Assembly (NCBI RefSeq): GCF_000423465.1
Contig: NZ_AUIA01000020.1
Location: forward strand, 1-64,000
Origin: Propionicicella superfundia DSM 22317
GTDB taxonomy: Bacteria; Actinomycetota; Actinomycetes; Propionibacteriales; Propionibacteriaceae
Direction of reading: 5' to 3'
Length of the DNA stretch: 64,000 bases
Shown in pieces: positions 23,136 through 35,083 of this stretch. How positions within the stretch are numbered: position 1 is the first letter of the stretch; every line of letters begins with the position of its first letter. Under the pieces are notes generated by a model. That model saw nothing but the letters and a program-made list of their open reading frames with translations, did no database searches and was not told the origin of the DNA. Position numbers and translations under genes: made by a program.

Positions 23136-24095
23136 TCAGCGGTCGGCGAGCAACGCCACCGCGGTGTCGTGATCGGTGCACAGGTGCGTGGCGAGGCCCG
23201 TCGCGAGCGTGGCGCGCAGGGCGACGAGCTTGTGCGGGCCCGACGCGACGACGAGCCGGCGGGGGATCGCCCGCATCTGTGCGAGCGTCAGCCCGATGAC
23301 GCGGCGGTCCATGGTGCTGTCCACGGGTTCGCCCACCGCGTCGAAGAAGCGCGCGGACGTGTCACCGACCGCGTGCCGCGCGGTCACCGCGACCCGCTCG
23401 GCGTCGGTCATGCTCGAACGCAGCGCGTACGTCGCCCAGTTGAGGCCGCCGACGCCGAAGACCGCAGTGTCGGCCGCCGCGGCCGTCGCGAGCGCTTCGC
23501 GGACCTCCGGCATGGCCGCGATCCGCCCGGCCAGCTCGGCATCGGTGGCCAGCAGAGGAGCTGGGAACGCCAGGGCGCGGCCCCCGAAGACGGCGGTGAG
23601 GCGGGCGGGCAGTTCGGCCGGGTTCGGCCACTGGAGCCAGCCGCCCCACCCGCCCGCCATGGGGACGAAGCTGATCGGGCGCTCCGGCGGCGTGACCGGC
23701 GTCCGGGTCAGGTGATGCACGACAGCGGCGAGCACCGAGGACAACCCCACGGCGACGAGAGACGCGTCCGCCAGCACGCGGGTGAGGGCGGCTCCGCCCG
23801 TCACCGCGAGCGACTCGGCCGCGCGGTCCGGCCGGGCGAAGCTGGGTGAGATCCACACGCCGTCCAGACCGAACCGCGCCCCCAGGTCCACCGCCAGCTC
23901 GGCGAACGGCTCGGCGTCGCCGCGGATCGTGATCTCGACGACGCCGAGCTCGCGTGCCTGGGCGAGCGTCCGGGTGACCTTCACGCGCGTCAGGCCGAGC
24001 TGATCGGCGATCTCCTGGTGGGTCATCCGGTGCTCGTAGTGCATCCGGGCGATGACGACCACCGCAGGGTCGACCCTCTCGCCGTCCTCGGGCAT
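23136..24095 (-). CDS. SorC/DeoR-family sugar-responsive transcriptional regulator
   Basis: A 319-aa regulator. Residues ~14-50 hold a helix-turn-helix (MTHQEIADQLGLTRVKVTRTLAQA), followed by GVVEITI and a large sugar-phosphate-binding SorC domain with LVAVGLSSVLAAVV, FGVGGLN and RLVVASGPHK segments. SorC proteins respond to phosphorylated sugars and repress or activate nearby catabolic genes. It lies 14 bp downstream of a 2-hydroxyacid dehydrogenase in the same operon, so that gene is the likely target; a matching palindromic operator lies at 25234-25267. Confidence 0.9.
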   Translation of the reverse strand: MPEDGERVDPAVVVIARMHYEHRMTHQEIADQLGLTRVKVTRTLAQARELGVVEITIRGDAEPFAELAVDLGARFGLDGVWISPSFARPDRAAESLAVTGGAALTRVLADASLVAVGLSSVLAAVVHHLTRTPVTPPERPISFVPMAGGWGGWLQWPNPAELPARLTAVFGGRALAFPAPLLATDAELAGRIAAMPEVREALATAAAADTAVFGVGGLNWATYALRSSMTDAERVAVTARHAVGDTSARFFDAVGEPVDSTMDRRVIGLTLAQMRAIPRRLVVASGPHKLVALRATLATGLATHLCTDHDTAVALLADR

Positions 24096-24109
24096 GTCAG
24101 GCCCTCTCG

Positions 24110-25141
24110 CTAGCCCTTGAGCACCTCGGGGTTCATGAGGTGCACCGGAGCCTCGCCGTGGGCGAAGCGGGCGATGTCGTCGGCCCCGATCCTGGCGGCC
24201 AGCTCGGCCGCCTGCTTCGACGCGCCCCCGAGGTGCGGGGTGAGCGTGAGCCGGGGCGTCCTCGTGAGACGGTGCCCGGGCGGCAGCGGTTCGGACGGCA
24301 GACAGTCGAAGGACGCCGCGAACAGGTGACCGGAGTCGAGAGCGTCACAGGCGGCGTCGTAGTCGAGCAGCGATCCGCGGGCGCAGTTGACCAGGATCGA
24401 CCCACGGGGCATGAGCGCGATCTGCGGAGCGGCGATCATGTGGTGGTTCTCGGGTGTCACGCGCGCATGGATGGTGACGATGGTGGAGCGGGACAGCAGG
24501 GCGTCCAGCGCCGGCACCAGTTCCACGCCCGGTGCGACCCGGGAGGGGTCCACCCACGGGTCGTACACGAGCACGGTCGCGCCGAGAGCCTGCATCGCGG
24601 CCGCCACGCGCGAGCCGACCGCTCCGTACCCGATGACGCCCACCGTCGAACCCCGGACCTCCGGCCCGACCTTCTCGTACTCGTAGTAGTCGCCGTGCCA
24701 TTCGTCGGCGATGAGCTCGATGTGGCGCGGGACGAGCTGGCGGACGGCCGCGAGGATCATCGCGATCGTGTGCTCGGTGGTGGCGGTGGCGTTGCGGCCG
24801 GGCGTGTTCGTGACCATGATCCCGCGGCGCGTGGCGGCGGCGATGTCCGCGTTCACGGGACCGCCGCGGCAGACGGTGACCAGCTTCAGGTCGGGGCTGG
24901 CGGCCATCACCTTGTCCGTGATCGGCCCGGTGTGGGTGAAGCAGACCGAGGCCCCCTGCAAGGCGGCGATGAGCTCGTCCTCGTCGCCGGTGGCCTCCTT
25001 CACCCCGCCGAAGTCGGTCTGGGGCTCGACCGGCCATCCGAACTGCAGCGCGGCGGTCTCCGCCTCCGGCAGGGCGGCGCTGATCGCCGCGCCCAGCACG
25101 TCAGGGGTGACGAATCCGTCGCCCGCGAGCAGGACTTTCAT
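24110..25141 (-). CDS. D-isomer-specific 2-hydroxyacid dehydrogenase
   Basis: A 343-aa NAD-dependent dehydrogenase. The Rossmann motif VGVIGYGAVGSRVA and the catalytic triad (Arg in NCARGSLLDYDA, Glu in DCLPSEPLP, His in TPHLGGAS) are intact. The ATG at 25141 follows GAGAGGGA. The substrate is not evident; the sugar-type regulator next to it suggests a sugar-acid or polyol-derived acid rather than phosphoglycerate, and there is no ACT domain as in long SerA. From memory, M. tuberculosis carries a similar gene (serA2) in the same rplO-secY gap. Confidence 0.88.
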   Translation of the reverse strand: MKVLLAGDGFVTPDVLGAAISAALPEAETAALQFGWPVEPQTDFGGVKEATGDEDELIAALQGASVCFTHTGPITDKVMAASPDLKLVTVCRGGPVNADIAAATRRGIMVTNTPGRNATATTEHTIAMILAAVRQLVPRHIELIADEWHGDYYEYEKVGPEVRGSTVGVIGYGAVGSRVAAAMQALGATVLVYDPWVDPSRVAPGVELVPALDALLSRSTIVTIHARVTPENHHMIAAPQIALMPRGSILVNCARGSLLDYDAACDALDSGHLFAASFDCLPSEPLPPGHRLTRTPRLTLTPHLGGASKQAAELAARIGADDIARFAHGEAPVHLMNPEVLKG

Positions 25142-25233
25142 GCGTATCCCTCTCAGTGATTCTCCAGTGATCCGACGGGGGAGCGCACGTCTCCGGGCGT
25201 CGACCCCTCGGTTGGGTTCGAGCCTAGGCAGCG

Positions 25234-25267
25234 TGAACATCGAGCACTGTCGCCGAACAATTGTTCA
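25234..25267. promoter_or_regulatory. Predicted SorC-family operator
   Basis: The perfect palindrome GAACAATTGTTC (25255-25266, extended by an A) is preceded by another TGAACA half-site at 25234-25239, about 95-130 bp upstream of the dehydrogenase start. B. subtilis DeoR, a member of the SorC family, recognises a similar GAACAA/TTGTTC-type palindrome. The SorC gene lies in the operon that follows. Confidence 0.65.
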
Positions 25268-25307
25268 TCGAGAAGCAGCAGATGAGCGGCGCCGTGGTCG
25301 AGGCCGG

Positions 25308-25967
25308 TCAGCGAAGGTCCACCCAGGCGGTGTCCGCGACGGTGACGTCGCACCGCCCCGAGGTGAGAGCGTCGATGCGGGCGGCGACGGCGTCCGGGGG
25401 CTCGGCGGCGGCCACGGCGAGGACGAGTCGCACGCCGTCGGGAAGGTGCTCGGTCTCCGTGACGGCCATCCCCGCGCCGCGGATCTCGGTCTCGAGGCGT
25501 CCGGCCACGCCGTAGCCGAGGCGGAGCTCATAGCGGCGGCGGAGCTCTCGCGTCAGGATCGGGGTGCGCTCCAGCGTCTCCGCGACGCACTGTGCGTACG
25601 CCCGGGTCAGCCCGCCCGCTCCGAGCAGGATGCCGCCGAACCACCGGGTCACCACCGCGACCGTGTCGGAGAGGTCCGGCGCGCCGTGGAACCGGCTGAG
25701 GGCGTCCAGCATCGGGGCCCCGGCCGTGCCGGCCGGCTCGCCGTCGTCGCTGGACCGCGCGACATCCCGGCGCGGGCCCAGCAGGAACGCCGAGCAGGTG
25801 TGACGCGCATCATGGAAGGCCCGGCGCCGCTCGGCGATGGTGGCCCGCGCCTCCTCCTCGGTCTCCACCCGCCGCACGGCGCACAGGAATCGGGAGCGCT
25901 TGATCTCGATCTCGTGCTCGCCGGACGCGGCCGGGACACGATAGGACGTCGGCCCGCTCAGCCCCAC
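25308..25967 (-). CDS. YigZ/IMPACT family protein (UPF0029)
   Basis: A 219-aa cytoplasmic protein. The core EIEIKRSRFLCAV...ARATIAERRRAFHDARHTCSAF...SDDGEPAGTAGAPML...VVTRWFGGILLGAGGLTRAYA is diagnostic of the family, whose biochemical role is not settled (links to translation control and peptide processing have been proposed). The GTG at 25967 overlaps the end of the upstream arylesterase gene by 10 bp, supporting co-transcription. A longer frame upstream lies antisense/overlapping that gene and was rejected. Confidence 0.85.
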   Translation of the reverse strand: MGLSGPTSYRVPAASGEHEIEIKRSRFLCAVRRVETEEEARATIAERRRAFHDARHTCSAFLLGPRRDVARSSDDGEPAGTAGAPMLDALSRFHGAPDLSDTVAVVTRWFGGILLGAGGLTRAYAQCVAETLERTPILTRELRRRYELRLGYGVAGRLETEIRGAGMAVTETEHLPDGVRLVLAVAAAEPPDAVAARIDALTSGRCDVTVADTAWVDLR

Positions 25968-26611
25968 AGACCCGCGACCGTCCGGGCGACCGCGCGCCCG
26001 AGGGCGGCGTTGTTCTCGCGGGTGAAGTGCACGCCATCGGCGCCGCCGGTCGTCAGGACGGCGCCTGCGTCGAGGAATGCCGTGCGGTTGCGGGCGGCGA
26101 GCGCGGCCAGCAGGGGCGTCAACTCGCCGAGCCGCTCGTTGCCCTGTGCGAGTTGGGCGCGGGTCCACGGATCCGGGTGGGCCCCGAGCGGCGGGGGAGC
26201 GATGACGAGCGCGCGGGGCGCGGGATAGGAGGTGCCGCTCCCGCCCGCTGCCGCGATCTGCTTCAGGAGCAGCGCGATCCCTGCTGCAATATCGGTCGCG
26301 GACCGGTGCAGGTGCGCCTTCAGGTCGTTGGTGCCGAGCATGACGATCACGAGGTCGAGCGGCAGGTGGCTCGCCAGCGCCGCGGGCAGGTATGCGGCGC
26401 CGTTGAGGCGCGGATCGAGAGGGTCGTCCACGCTCGTGGTGCGGCCGTTGAGCCCCTCCTCGATCACCTCGTGGCCGGGGCCGAGCGCTGCGCGCATGAT
26501 GCCCGGCCACCGGTCGGCGGCGGCGTAGCGCGTCGTCGACGCGCCCACCTCCGTCACCGGGGTCCACCCCCAGGTCAGCGAGTCACCGAAGCAGAGGATG
26601 CGCCGTGTCAT
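25958..26611 (-). CDS. SGNH/GDSL arylesterase, MsAcT-like
   Basis: A 217-aa hydrolase with all SGNH blocks: FGDSLTWGW (nucleophile Ser11), EGLNGRTT (Gly/oxyanion), MLGTNDLK (Asn) and DGVHFT (Asp-x-x-His). Order and spacing, including DDPLDPRLNGAAYLP and YPAPRALVIAPPPL, closely recall the Mycobacterium smegmatis arylesterase/acyltransferase MsAcT, known for promiscuous ester hydrolysis and acyl transfer in water. No signal peptide, so intracellular. First gene of the YigZ operon. Confidence 0.92.
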   Translation of the reverse strand: MTRRILCFGDSLTWGWTPVTEVGASTTRYAAADRWPGIMRAALGPGHEVIEEGLNGRTTSVDDPLDPRLNGAAYLPAALASHLPLDLVIVMLGTNDLKAHLHRSATDIAAGIALLLKQIAAAGGSGTSYPAPRALVIAPPPLGAHPDPWTRAQLAQGNERLGELTPLLAALAARNRTAFLDAGAVLTTGGADGVHFTRENNAALGRAVARTVAGLWG

Positions 26612-26810
26612 GGCACCACATCATGCCAGGCGGGAACCGCCGGCCGGGCGGGTTGGCCACGATCGCGGGCGACGGCCGGCGGAGCCGGCCGCGGTCGCGT
26701 CGAGCCGCTCACGTCGCGGTGGGCGACAGGCGCGGTCCCACGGCCGCCTCGCCCGCCGGACGGGAGGCGCGTCGACCACGTCGAAGGGCCAGCCGCCTAC
26801 CGCAGCGGGA

Positions 26811-26840
26811 TTCTTCGGTGTCGGCTCGGGCTGATAGAGT
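26811..26840 (+). promoter_or_regulatory. Candidate secY promoter
   Basis: TTCTTC (26811-26816) and TAGAGT (26835-26840) are 18 bp apart, 62 bp before the secY start. The rest of the 290-bp spacer (26612-26901) shows no gene. Because secY is cut off from rplO here, it needs its own promoter. Confidence 0.45.
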
Positions 26841-26901
26841 TCGACAGGTTGCCTGACCGGGCGATGCTGTCACCTGCCCAGAGAACGGAGAGAGGGCGCG
26901 G

Positions 26902-28202
<1,301 letters not shown>

Positions 28203-28206
<4 letters not shown>

Positions 28207-28775
28207 GGCTCCTCATCATGGGTGCACCCGGCGCTGGCAAGGGAACTCAGGCCAAGGGCATCGCAGCCCACTATGAGATCCCTGCCATCTCCACCGGTGA
28301 CATCTTCCGTGCGAACGTCAAGAACCAGACCGCCCTGGGCAAGGAGGTTCAGCGCATCATGGCGGCCGGCGACTACGTTCCCGACGAGATCACCAACGCC
28401 ATCGTCGAGGATCGCCTGGGCCAGCCCGACGCCGAGATCGGCTTCCTGCTCGACGGGTACCCGCGCACGGTCGTCCAGGTCGGCGCGCTCGACGAGATGC
28501 TGCACAAGCTCGACCAGGAGCTGGACGCCGTCGTCTCGCTCGACGTCGACCCCGAGGTGCTCATCGCGCGGCTCCTGAAGCGCGCGGAGCTCGAGAACCG
28601 GGCAGACGACACCGAAGAGACCATCCGGCGTCGGATGGAGGTGTACACCGCCGAGACCGAGCCGCTGCTCGCGATGTACCGCGAACGCGACCTGCTCGTC
28701 CCCGTGGACGGCATGGGTGACGTCGACGAGGTTCTCGAGCGGATCGTCGCCGCCCTCGACGCGAAGGTCGGCTGA
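28203..28775 (+). CDS. adk: Adenylate kinase
   Basis: A 190-aa enzyme interconverting 2 ADP with ATP + AMP. P-loop [18 protein letters not shown]-binding [11 protein letters not shown] and [10 protein letters not shown] are present. The LID segment is the short form ([23 protein letters not shown]), usual for actinobacteria. Overlaps the secY stop by 4 bp and precedes map, a conserved trio. Confidence 0.98.
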
Positions 28776-28780
28776 CGCGG

Positions 28781-29614
28781 TTGAGGGGTCTGGAGCGGAA
28801 GCGTCCCGGCCAACTGCTCCAGATGCGAAAGGCGGGTCTTCTCGTCGGCCGCGTGCTGGCCGCGTTGGCCGAGCACGCCGCTCCGGGCGTCACGACCGGC
28901 GAGCTCGACCGGCTCGCCCGTGAACTGCTCGCCGAGGCGAAGGCGGCGTCGTCCTTCCTCGGCTATGGCGCTGCGTTCGGCCTGCCGCCGTATCCGGCCG
29001 TGACGTGCATCTCGGTGAACGACGAGATCGTTCACGGGATCCCGGGCGAGCGGGTGCTGGCGGCCGGCGACCTGGTGTCGGTCGACTTCGGTGCGTCCGT
29101 GGACGGCTGGCACGGGGACTCCGCCCGCACGTTCGGCATCGGCGATCTTGCCCCCGAGGCGGCCGCGCTGTGCGAGACCACCCGCGTCGCAATGTGGGAC
29201 GGGATCGCGGCGGGCCGCGTCGGCGGCCGCGTCGGGGACATCTCGCACGCGATCGAGGCGTCCATCGACGCACACGTCCACCAGTACGGGATCGTCGCCG
29301 AGTACACGGGTCACGGCATCGGCACCGCCATGCACCAGCCCCCCGACGTGCCCAACTACGGGCGTGCCGGGCGGGGGGAGCGCATCCTGGACGGTGTGTG
29401 CCTCGCCATCGAGCCGATGGTCACGCTGGGCTCGGCCGACGCCGCGACCCTCGCGGACGAGTGGACGGTCGTCACGCGTGACCGCTCGTGGGCCGCCCAC
29501 TGGGAGCACACGGTCGCCTTCACCGGAGCCGGGCTGTGGGTGCTCACCGCCGAGGACGGCGGCGAGGCCGAACTGACCGCCCGCGGCATCCCGTTCGCCC
29601 CGCTCGGCGACTGA
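28781..29614 (+). CDS. map: Methionine aminopeptidase, type I
   Basis: A 277-aa enzyme removing N-terminal Met from nascent proteins. The five metal ligands are visible: Asp in VDFGASVDG, Asp in GWHGDSART, His in YTGHGIGTAMH, Glu in AIEPMVTLG and Glu in WEHTVAF. The TTG at 28781, 5 bp after adk, is the best start because family homology (RKRPGQLLQMRKAG) begins almost immediately; an internal ATG at residue 15 would clip the first helix. Confidence 0.96.
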   Translation: MRGLERKRPGQLLQMRKAGLLVGRVLAALAEHAAPGVTTGELDRLARELLAEAKAASSFLGYGAAFGLPPYPAVTCISVNDEIVHGIPGERVLAAGDLVSVDFGASVDGWHGDSARTFGIGDLAPEAAALCETTRVAMWDGIAAGRVGGRVGDISHAIEASIDAHVHQYGIVAEYTGHGIGTAMHQPPDVPNYGRAGRGERILDGVCLAIEPMVTLGSADAATLADEWTVVTRDRSWAAHWEHTVAFTGAGLWVLTAEDGGEAELTARGIPFAPLGD

Positions 29615-29896
29615 GGCGGTCCGCGTTCCTGGCCGTCGGCCGGTGCCGACGCCCTTTCCCAACGGGCGCTGGTCGACTCCGCGGCGACGCCCGTGCGGTG
29701 TGGACCGCGGGCGGGAGCCCGCGTCCGGCCGCGTTCGAGATGTGGATGGCCGTGCTCGGCGGACGCCGACGGGCGATGTTGCGCGAGTTGGATCGCGAAG
29801 CAGCGAAATCCGCGGCGGCAAGGGGGAGCGCACAGTTTTTCGAGCGTTCGGGCGCTCAGGCGTCCACGCGGCGACCGCCGGTGCCAAGCTTGGACC

Positions 29897-30919
29897 ATGC
29901 GAGCAACAGTGCTGACCGCGCCCTACGAGGTGCAGCTTCAGGACGTCCCGGAGCCCATCATCTCCGAGCCGACGGACGCCCTCGTCCGAGTGGCCGCGAC
30001 CTGCGTCTGCGGGTCCGACCTGTGGAACTACCGCGGGATCAATCCGTTCGTCCGGCCTCGAAGCATCGGCCACGAGTCCATCGGCGAGGTCATCGAGGTC
30101 GGGCCCGACGTCCGCAAGGTGTCCGTGGGCGACTTCGTGATCATCCCCTTCGACTACAGCGACGGCACCTGCCACAACTGCCGTTCGGGCTTCCACAACG
30201 CCTGCGTGCACGGCGGCGTGTTCAGCGCCAGCCAGGCGGAGGTCGTACGCGTCCCGCTCGCCGACGGCACGCTCGTCCCCACGCCCGAGGCTCCCGACGA
30301 CGATCTGCTGCCCGATCTGCTCACGCTGTCGGACGTGATGGGCACCGGTTGGCACGCGGCGGTCGCGGCGGGAGTGGAGCGGAACCGGTCCGGCACGGTC
30401 GTCGTCGTGGGCGACGGTGCGGTCGGTCTGTGCGGGGTTCTCGCGGCCTCGCAGATGCACGCGGAGCGCATCATCGCCATGTCGCGGCACGCGCCGCGGC
30501 AGGAGGTCGCGAAGGCCTTCGGCGCGACCGACATCGTCGCCGAGCGCGGCGAGGAGGGAGTCGCGGCGGTCCTCGAGTTGACGCAGGGCGTCGGCGCGGA
30601 TGCGACGCTGGAGTGCGTCGGGACGAACGACTCGATGGCGCAGGCGGTGTCGCTGACGCGCGCGGGCAGCACGGTCGGGTTCGTGGGCGTTCCGCACGGT
30701 GTCGAGCTGCCGATGCGCCAGATGTTCGAGCGCAACGTCGGCGTCTTCGGGGGCATGGCGCCGGTGCGCCACTATGTGCCGATCCTGCTGCAGCGCGTCT
30801 GGGCACGGAAGATGAACCCCGCCAGGGTGTTCGATCTGACGCTCAGGCTCGACGATGTCGCCGAGGCGTACAAGGCGATGGACGAGCGGCGCGCGATCAA
30901 GGTGCTGCTGCAGCCGTAG
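29897..30919 (+). CDS. Zinc-dependent alcohol dehydrogenase (MDR family)
   Basis: A 340-aa medium-chain dehydrogenase. The catalytic zinc site is CVCGSDLWNYRG...GHESIG. The structural zinc lobe seems reduced: the Cys-rich loop reads CHNCRSGFHNAC, with three cysteines. The Rossmann motif is VVVVGDGAVGLCGV. It resembles broad zinc-binding dehydrogenases often annotated as alcohol or threonine-type enzymes; the substrate cannot be named. The 282-bp spacer before it (29615-29896) shows no gene. Confidence 0.88.
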   Translation: MRATVLTAPYEVQLQDVPEPIISEPTDALVRVAATCVCGSDLWNYRGINPFVRPRSIGHESIGEVIEVGPDVRKVSVGDFVIIPFDYSDGTCHNCRSGFHNACVHGGVFSASQAEVVRVPLADGTLVPTPEAPDDDLLPDLLTLSDVMGTGWHAAVAAGVERNRSGTVVVVGDGAVGLCGVLAASQMHAERIIAMSRHAPRQEVAKAFGATDIVAERGEEGVAAVLELTQGVGADATLECVGTNDSMAQAVSLTRAGSTVGFVGVPHGVELPMRQMFERNVGVFGGMAPVRHYVPILLQRVWARKMNPARVFDLTLRLDDVAEAYKAMDERRAIKVLLQP

Positions 30920-30985
30920 CCCTGCTGCGAAACGGAGCCGGCTCTTCGGCGGGCCGAAACTCGCTCGTTACACCGAGGACCTACG

Positions 30986-32613
<1,628 letters not shown>

Positions 32614-32620
<7 letters not shown>

Positions 32621-33540
32621 GCCGCATCTCCGAATCGCTGTTCTGGATCGGCCGCTACGTCGAGCGGGCCGAGGACACGTGCCGCATCCTGAACGTCCAC
32701 CAGCAGTTGCTCGTCGACGATCCGCAGATCGACGAGACCGTCGCTGCGCAGGAACTGCTGCGCGTGATGGGGGTCGCCGAGAGCGAGGGGGTGGCCGCGC
32801 CGGCGGCGGTGTCGCAGGCGCTCTTCCACGACGACGACTCGCCGTGCTCGGTGACCGCATCGCTGTTCGGCGCCCGCGAGGCGGCCCGGCGGGCGCGGGA
32901 GACCGTGTCGGCCGAGATGTGGGAAGCCGTCAACGGGACGTGGTTCTCGGTGAGCGGTGGCCGCCTGCAGCGGATGCGGCCGGCGGCGGCGTTCGTGCAC
33001 GTCCAGGAACGCTGCGCGGTGATCGCCGGTCTCGCCGACAGCACGATGAGCCGGGACGAGGGATGGTCGTTCTTCACTCTCGGACGCAGCCTCGAACGGG
33101 CCGACATGACCGCGCGGCTCATCGCCGCGTCCATGTCCGTGGGGTCCAAGAGCGCCTGGAACATCGTGCTCCGGGGGTGTGGCGCCCACCATGCGTTCAT
33201 CCGCACCTACGGCGGTGCGACGTCCGACCGGGACGCCGCCGAGTTCCTCCTGCTGGACCGCCTGTTCCCGCGGTCGATCGTGTTCACGCTGAACCTGGCC
33301 GAGGAGGTCCTCGTGGATCTCGAGCAAGGGCGTCGCCGGGCGGGTTTCGGCGACGAGGCGCTGCGGCTCATCGGGAACGCGCGCGCGACGCTGGAGTACC
33401 GGCCCAAGAACGAGATCCTCAACGACCTGCAGGAACGGATGACCCACCTGCAGCAGGTGTGCAACCGGGTCACGCGGGCGGTCTCGGCGCGGTACTTCGA
33501 GGGCGCGATCGCTCCCGAATGGCATGGAGGTGAGTGGTGA
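32614..33540 (+). CDS. Alpha-E domain protein (DUF403)
   Basis: A 308-aa all-helical protein with the family start MLSRISESLFWIGRYVERAEDTCRIL and the later FFTLGRSLERADMTARLI and FLLLDRLFPRSIVFTLN repeats. Function is unproven; it always travels with circularly permuted ATP-grasp and transglutaminase genes and may be a structural partner. The ATG sits inside the last codons of the ATP-grasp gene; the stop overlaps the transglutaminase GTG. Confidence 0.93.
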
Positions 33541-34379
33541 ACCGCCTGCAGATCGTCCACACGACCGGCTACCGGTACTCCGAGGGCGCGGCGACGTCCT
33601 TCAACGAGGTGCGCATGACTCCGCGGACGACGCGCGAGCAGTTCGCGCGCTTCTGGCGGGTCGAGGTCTCGCCGCAGGCATGGACCCACACCTACACCGA
33701 CTACTGGGGCACCCAGGTGACGGCGTTCGAGGTCGATGAGCGGCATGAGCGCCTGAAGGTCGTCGCGACGTCGACGGTCGAGGTCGACCGGCAGGCGCAC
33801 GAGGGCAAGCGGGTCACCTGGGAGGATCTCCGGGCGCCGCAGTTCACGGAGGACATGGTCGAGTCGCTGGTCTTCGGCGGGCACACCGATCCGGGCCCCG
33901 AGCTGACCTCCATCGCGAAGCGTGTCGCGAAGGAGGCCGAGACACCCGCCGAGGTGGTGGCTCCGGTCATCGCGGCCGTCCGCGAGCACGTCCGGTACGT
34001 GAAGGGCGTGACGCGGGTGCAGACGCGGGCGTTCGAGGCCTGGGAGGCCGGGGCGGGCGTGTGCCAGGACATGGTGCACCTCACGGTCGGGGCGCTCCGC
34101 TCGGTGGGGATTCCGGCGCAGTACGTGTCGGGATATGTGATGCCCAGCCGGGATCCCGTCGTCGGCGAGGCGGTCGTCGGCGAGTCTCATTCGTGGGTGC
34201 AGTGGTGGGACGGCGCCTGGCTGGCCTACGACCCGGCCAACGATGTCGTGCCGGGGAACTATCACGTCGAGGTCGGCGTGGGCAGGGACTACTCCGACGT
34301 TCCCCCGCTGAAGGGCGTGTACGCGGGCGGCGGGGAGTCGGACATGTACGTCCAGGTCGAGATGACCCAGCTCGCCTGA
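33537..34379 (+). CDS. Transglutaminase-like cysteine peptidase
   Basis: A 280-aa protein: an N-terminal beta domain ([26 protein letters not shown]) followed by the transglutaminase core with a complete triad, Cys176 ([10 protein letters not shown]), His218 (GESHSWVQW) and Asp232 (AYDPAND). Likely a peptidase or transferase acting on the product of the partner ATP-grasp enzyme. The GTG at 33537 is 6 bp after GGAGG; a GTG one codon earlier is too close to the Shine-Dalgarno. Cytoplasmic. Confidence 0.93.
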   Translation: MNRLQIVHTTGYRYSEGAATSFNEVRMTPRTTREQFARFWRVEVSPQAWTHTYTDYWGTQVTAFEVDERHERLKVVATSTVEVDRQAHEGKRVTWEDLRAPQFTEDMVESLVFGGHTDPGPELTSIAKRVAKEAETPAEVVAPVIAAVREHVRYVKGVTRVQTRAFEAWEAGAGVCQDMVHLTVGALRSVGIPAQYVSGYVMPSRDPVVGEAVVGESHSWVQWWDGAWLAYDPANDVVPGNYHVEVGVGRDYSDVPPLKGVYAGGGESDMYVQVEMTQLA

Positions 34380-34388
34380 GGAGGGGAT

Positions 34389-34418
34389 TTGGCCTGCATC
34401 GGTCTCGTCCCGTAAAGT
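34389..34418 (+). promoter_or_regulatory. Candidate infA operon promoter
   Basis: TTGGCC (34389-34394) and TAAAGT (34413-34418) are 18 bp apart, giving a start about 55 nt before infA. Confidence 0.55.
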
Positions 34419-34480
34419 TGCTCCTCGGTCACCTGTGCCGGGTGACTGACGTGCGCGTCCGGATGGACAGATCGGAAGCA

Positions 34481-34702
34481 ATGGCCAAGAAAGAAGGAGC
34501 CCTCGAGCTCGAGGGGACCGTCGTCGAAGCCCTGCCCAACGCCATGTTCCGTGTGGAACTGGCCAATGGCCACAGGGTGTTGGCGACCATCAGCGGCAAG
34601 ATGCGGCAGCACTACATCCGTATCCTCCCCACTGACCGGGTGGTCGTCGAGCTCTCGCCATACGATCTGACCCGAGGTCGCATCGTCTACCGGCACAAGT
34701 AG
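34481..34702 (+). CDS. infA: Translation initiation factor IF-1
   Basis: A 73-aa OB-fold protein occupying the A site during initiation: [57 protein letters not shown]-type core, ending VYRHK. ATG at 34481 after CGGAAG. Begins the infA-rpmJ-rpsM-rpsK-rpsD-rpoA-rplQ unit. Confidence 0.98.
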   Translation: MAKKEGALELEGTVVEALPNAMFRVELANGHRVLATISGKMRQHYIRILPTDRVVVELSPYDLTRGRIVYRHK

Positions 34703-34778
34703 CCGACCCGCAAGCCACGAAATCAACCCGGCTGGGCAAGGCAGTCGCGCGCCCAGACATGAGTCAGGAAGTTGCTCG

Positions 34779-34892
34779 ATGAAGGTTCAGCCGAGCGTCA
34801 AGAGGATCTGCGACAAGTGCAAGGTGATCCGCCGTCACGGTCGCGTGATGGTGATCTGTGAGAACCCGCGCCACAAGCAGCGTCAAGGCTGA
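34779..34892 (+). CDS. rpmJ: 50S ribosomal protein L36, zinc form
   Basis: A 37-aa protein read as [20 protein letters not shown] and onwards to RHKQRQG. Three cysteines and a His (CDKC, C27, H32) form the zinc ribbon, so this is the C+ type. It is short, but family identity and position between infA and rpsM are unmistakable. ATG follows GTCAGGAAGTTG. Confidence 0.97.
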   Translation: MKVQPSVKRICDKCKVIRRHGRVMVICENPRHKQRQG

Positions 34893-34979
34893 GGCCGGGG
34901 TCGCAGGCCACAGCCGGTCTCTGATCGGCACCAACAGGACAACGTGATCGCACCTGTCCGCCACCCGGCGGGCAGCCAC

Positions 34980-35060
34980 CCTCGGACGAAGGCCGAGGCC
35001 CGGTGCAGGCAACCGGGACGCATCACGCCAGACACCTTCGCGAAGCACCCCGGTGCTTCG
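34980..35060 (+). promoter_or_regulatory. Three consecutive hairpins in the rpsM leader
   Basis: The 191-nt rpmJ-rpsM spacer holds CCTCGG/CCGAGG (34980-34998), CCCGGT/ACCGGG (34999-35017) and CGAAGCACC/GGTGCTTCG (35041-35060). The first two stems abut without a gap, and the third ends 23 nt before the start codon. A ribosomal-protein feedback leader is a reasonable guess; a processing site is another. Confidence 0.45.
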
Positions 35061-35083
35061 ACATCCGGAAAGGTATCGCCCAT

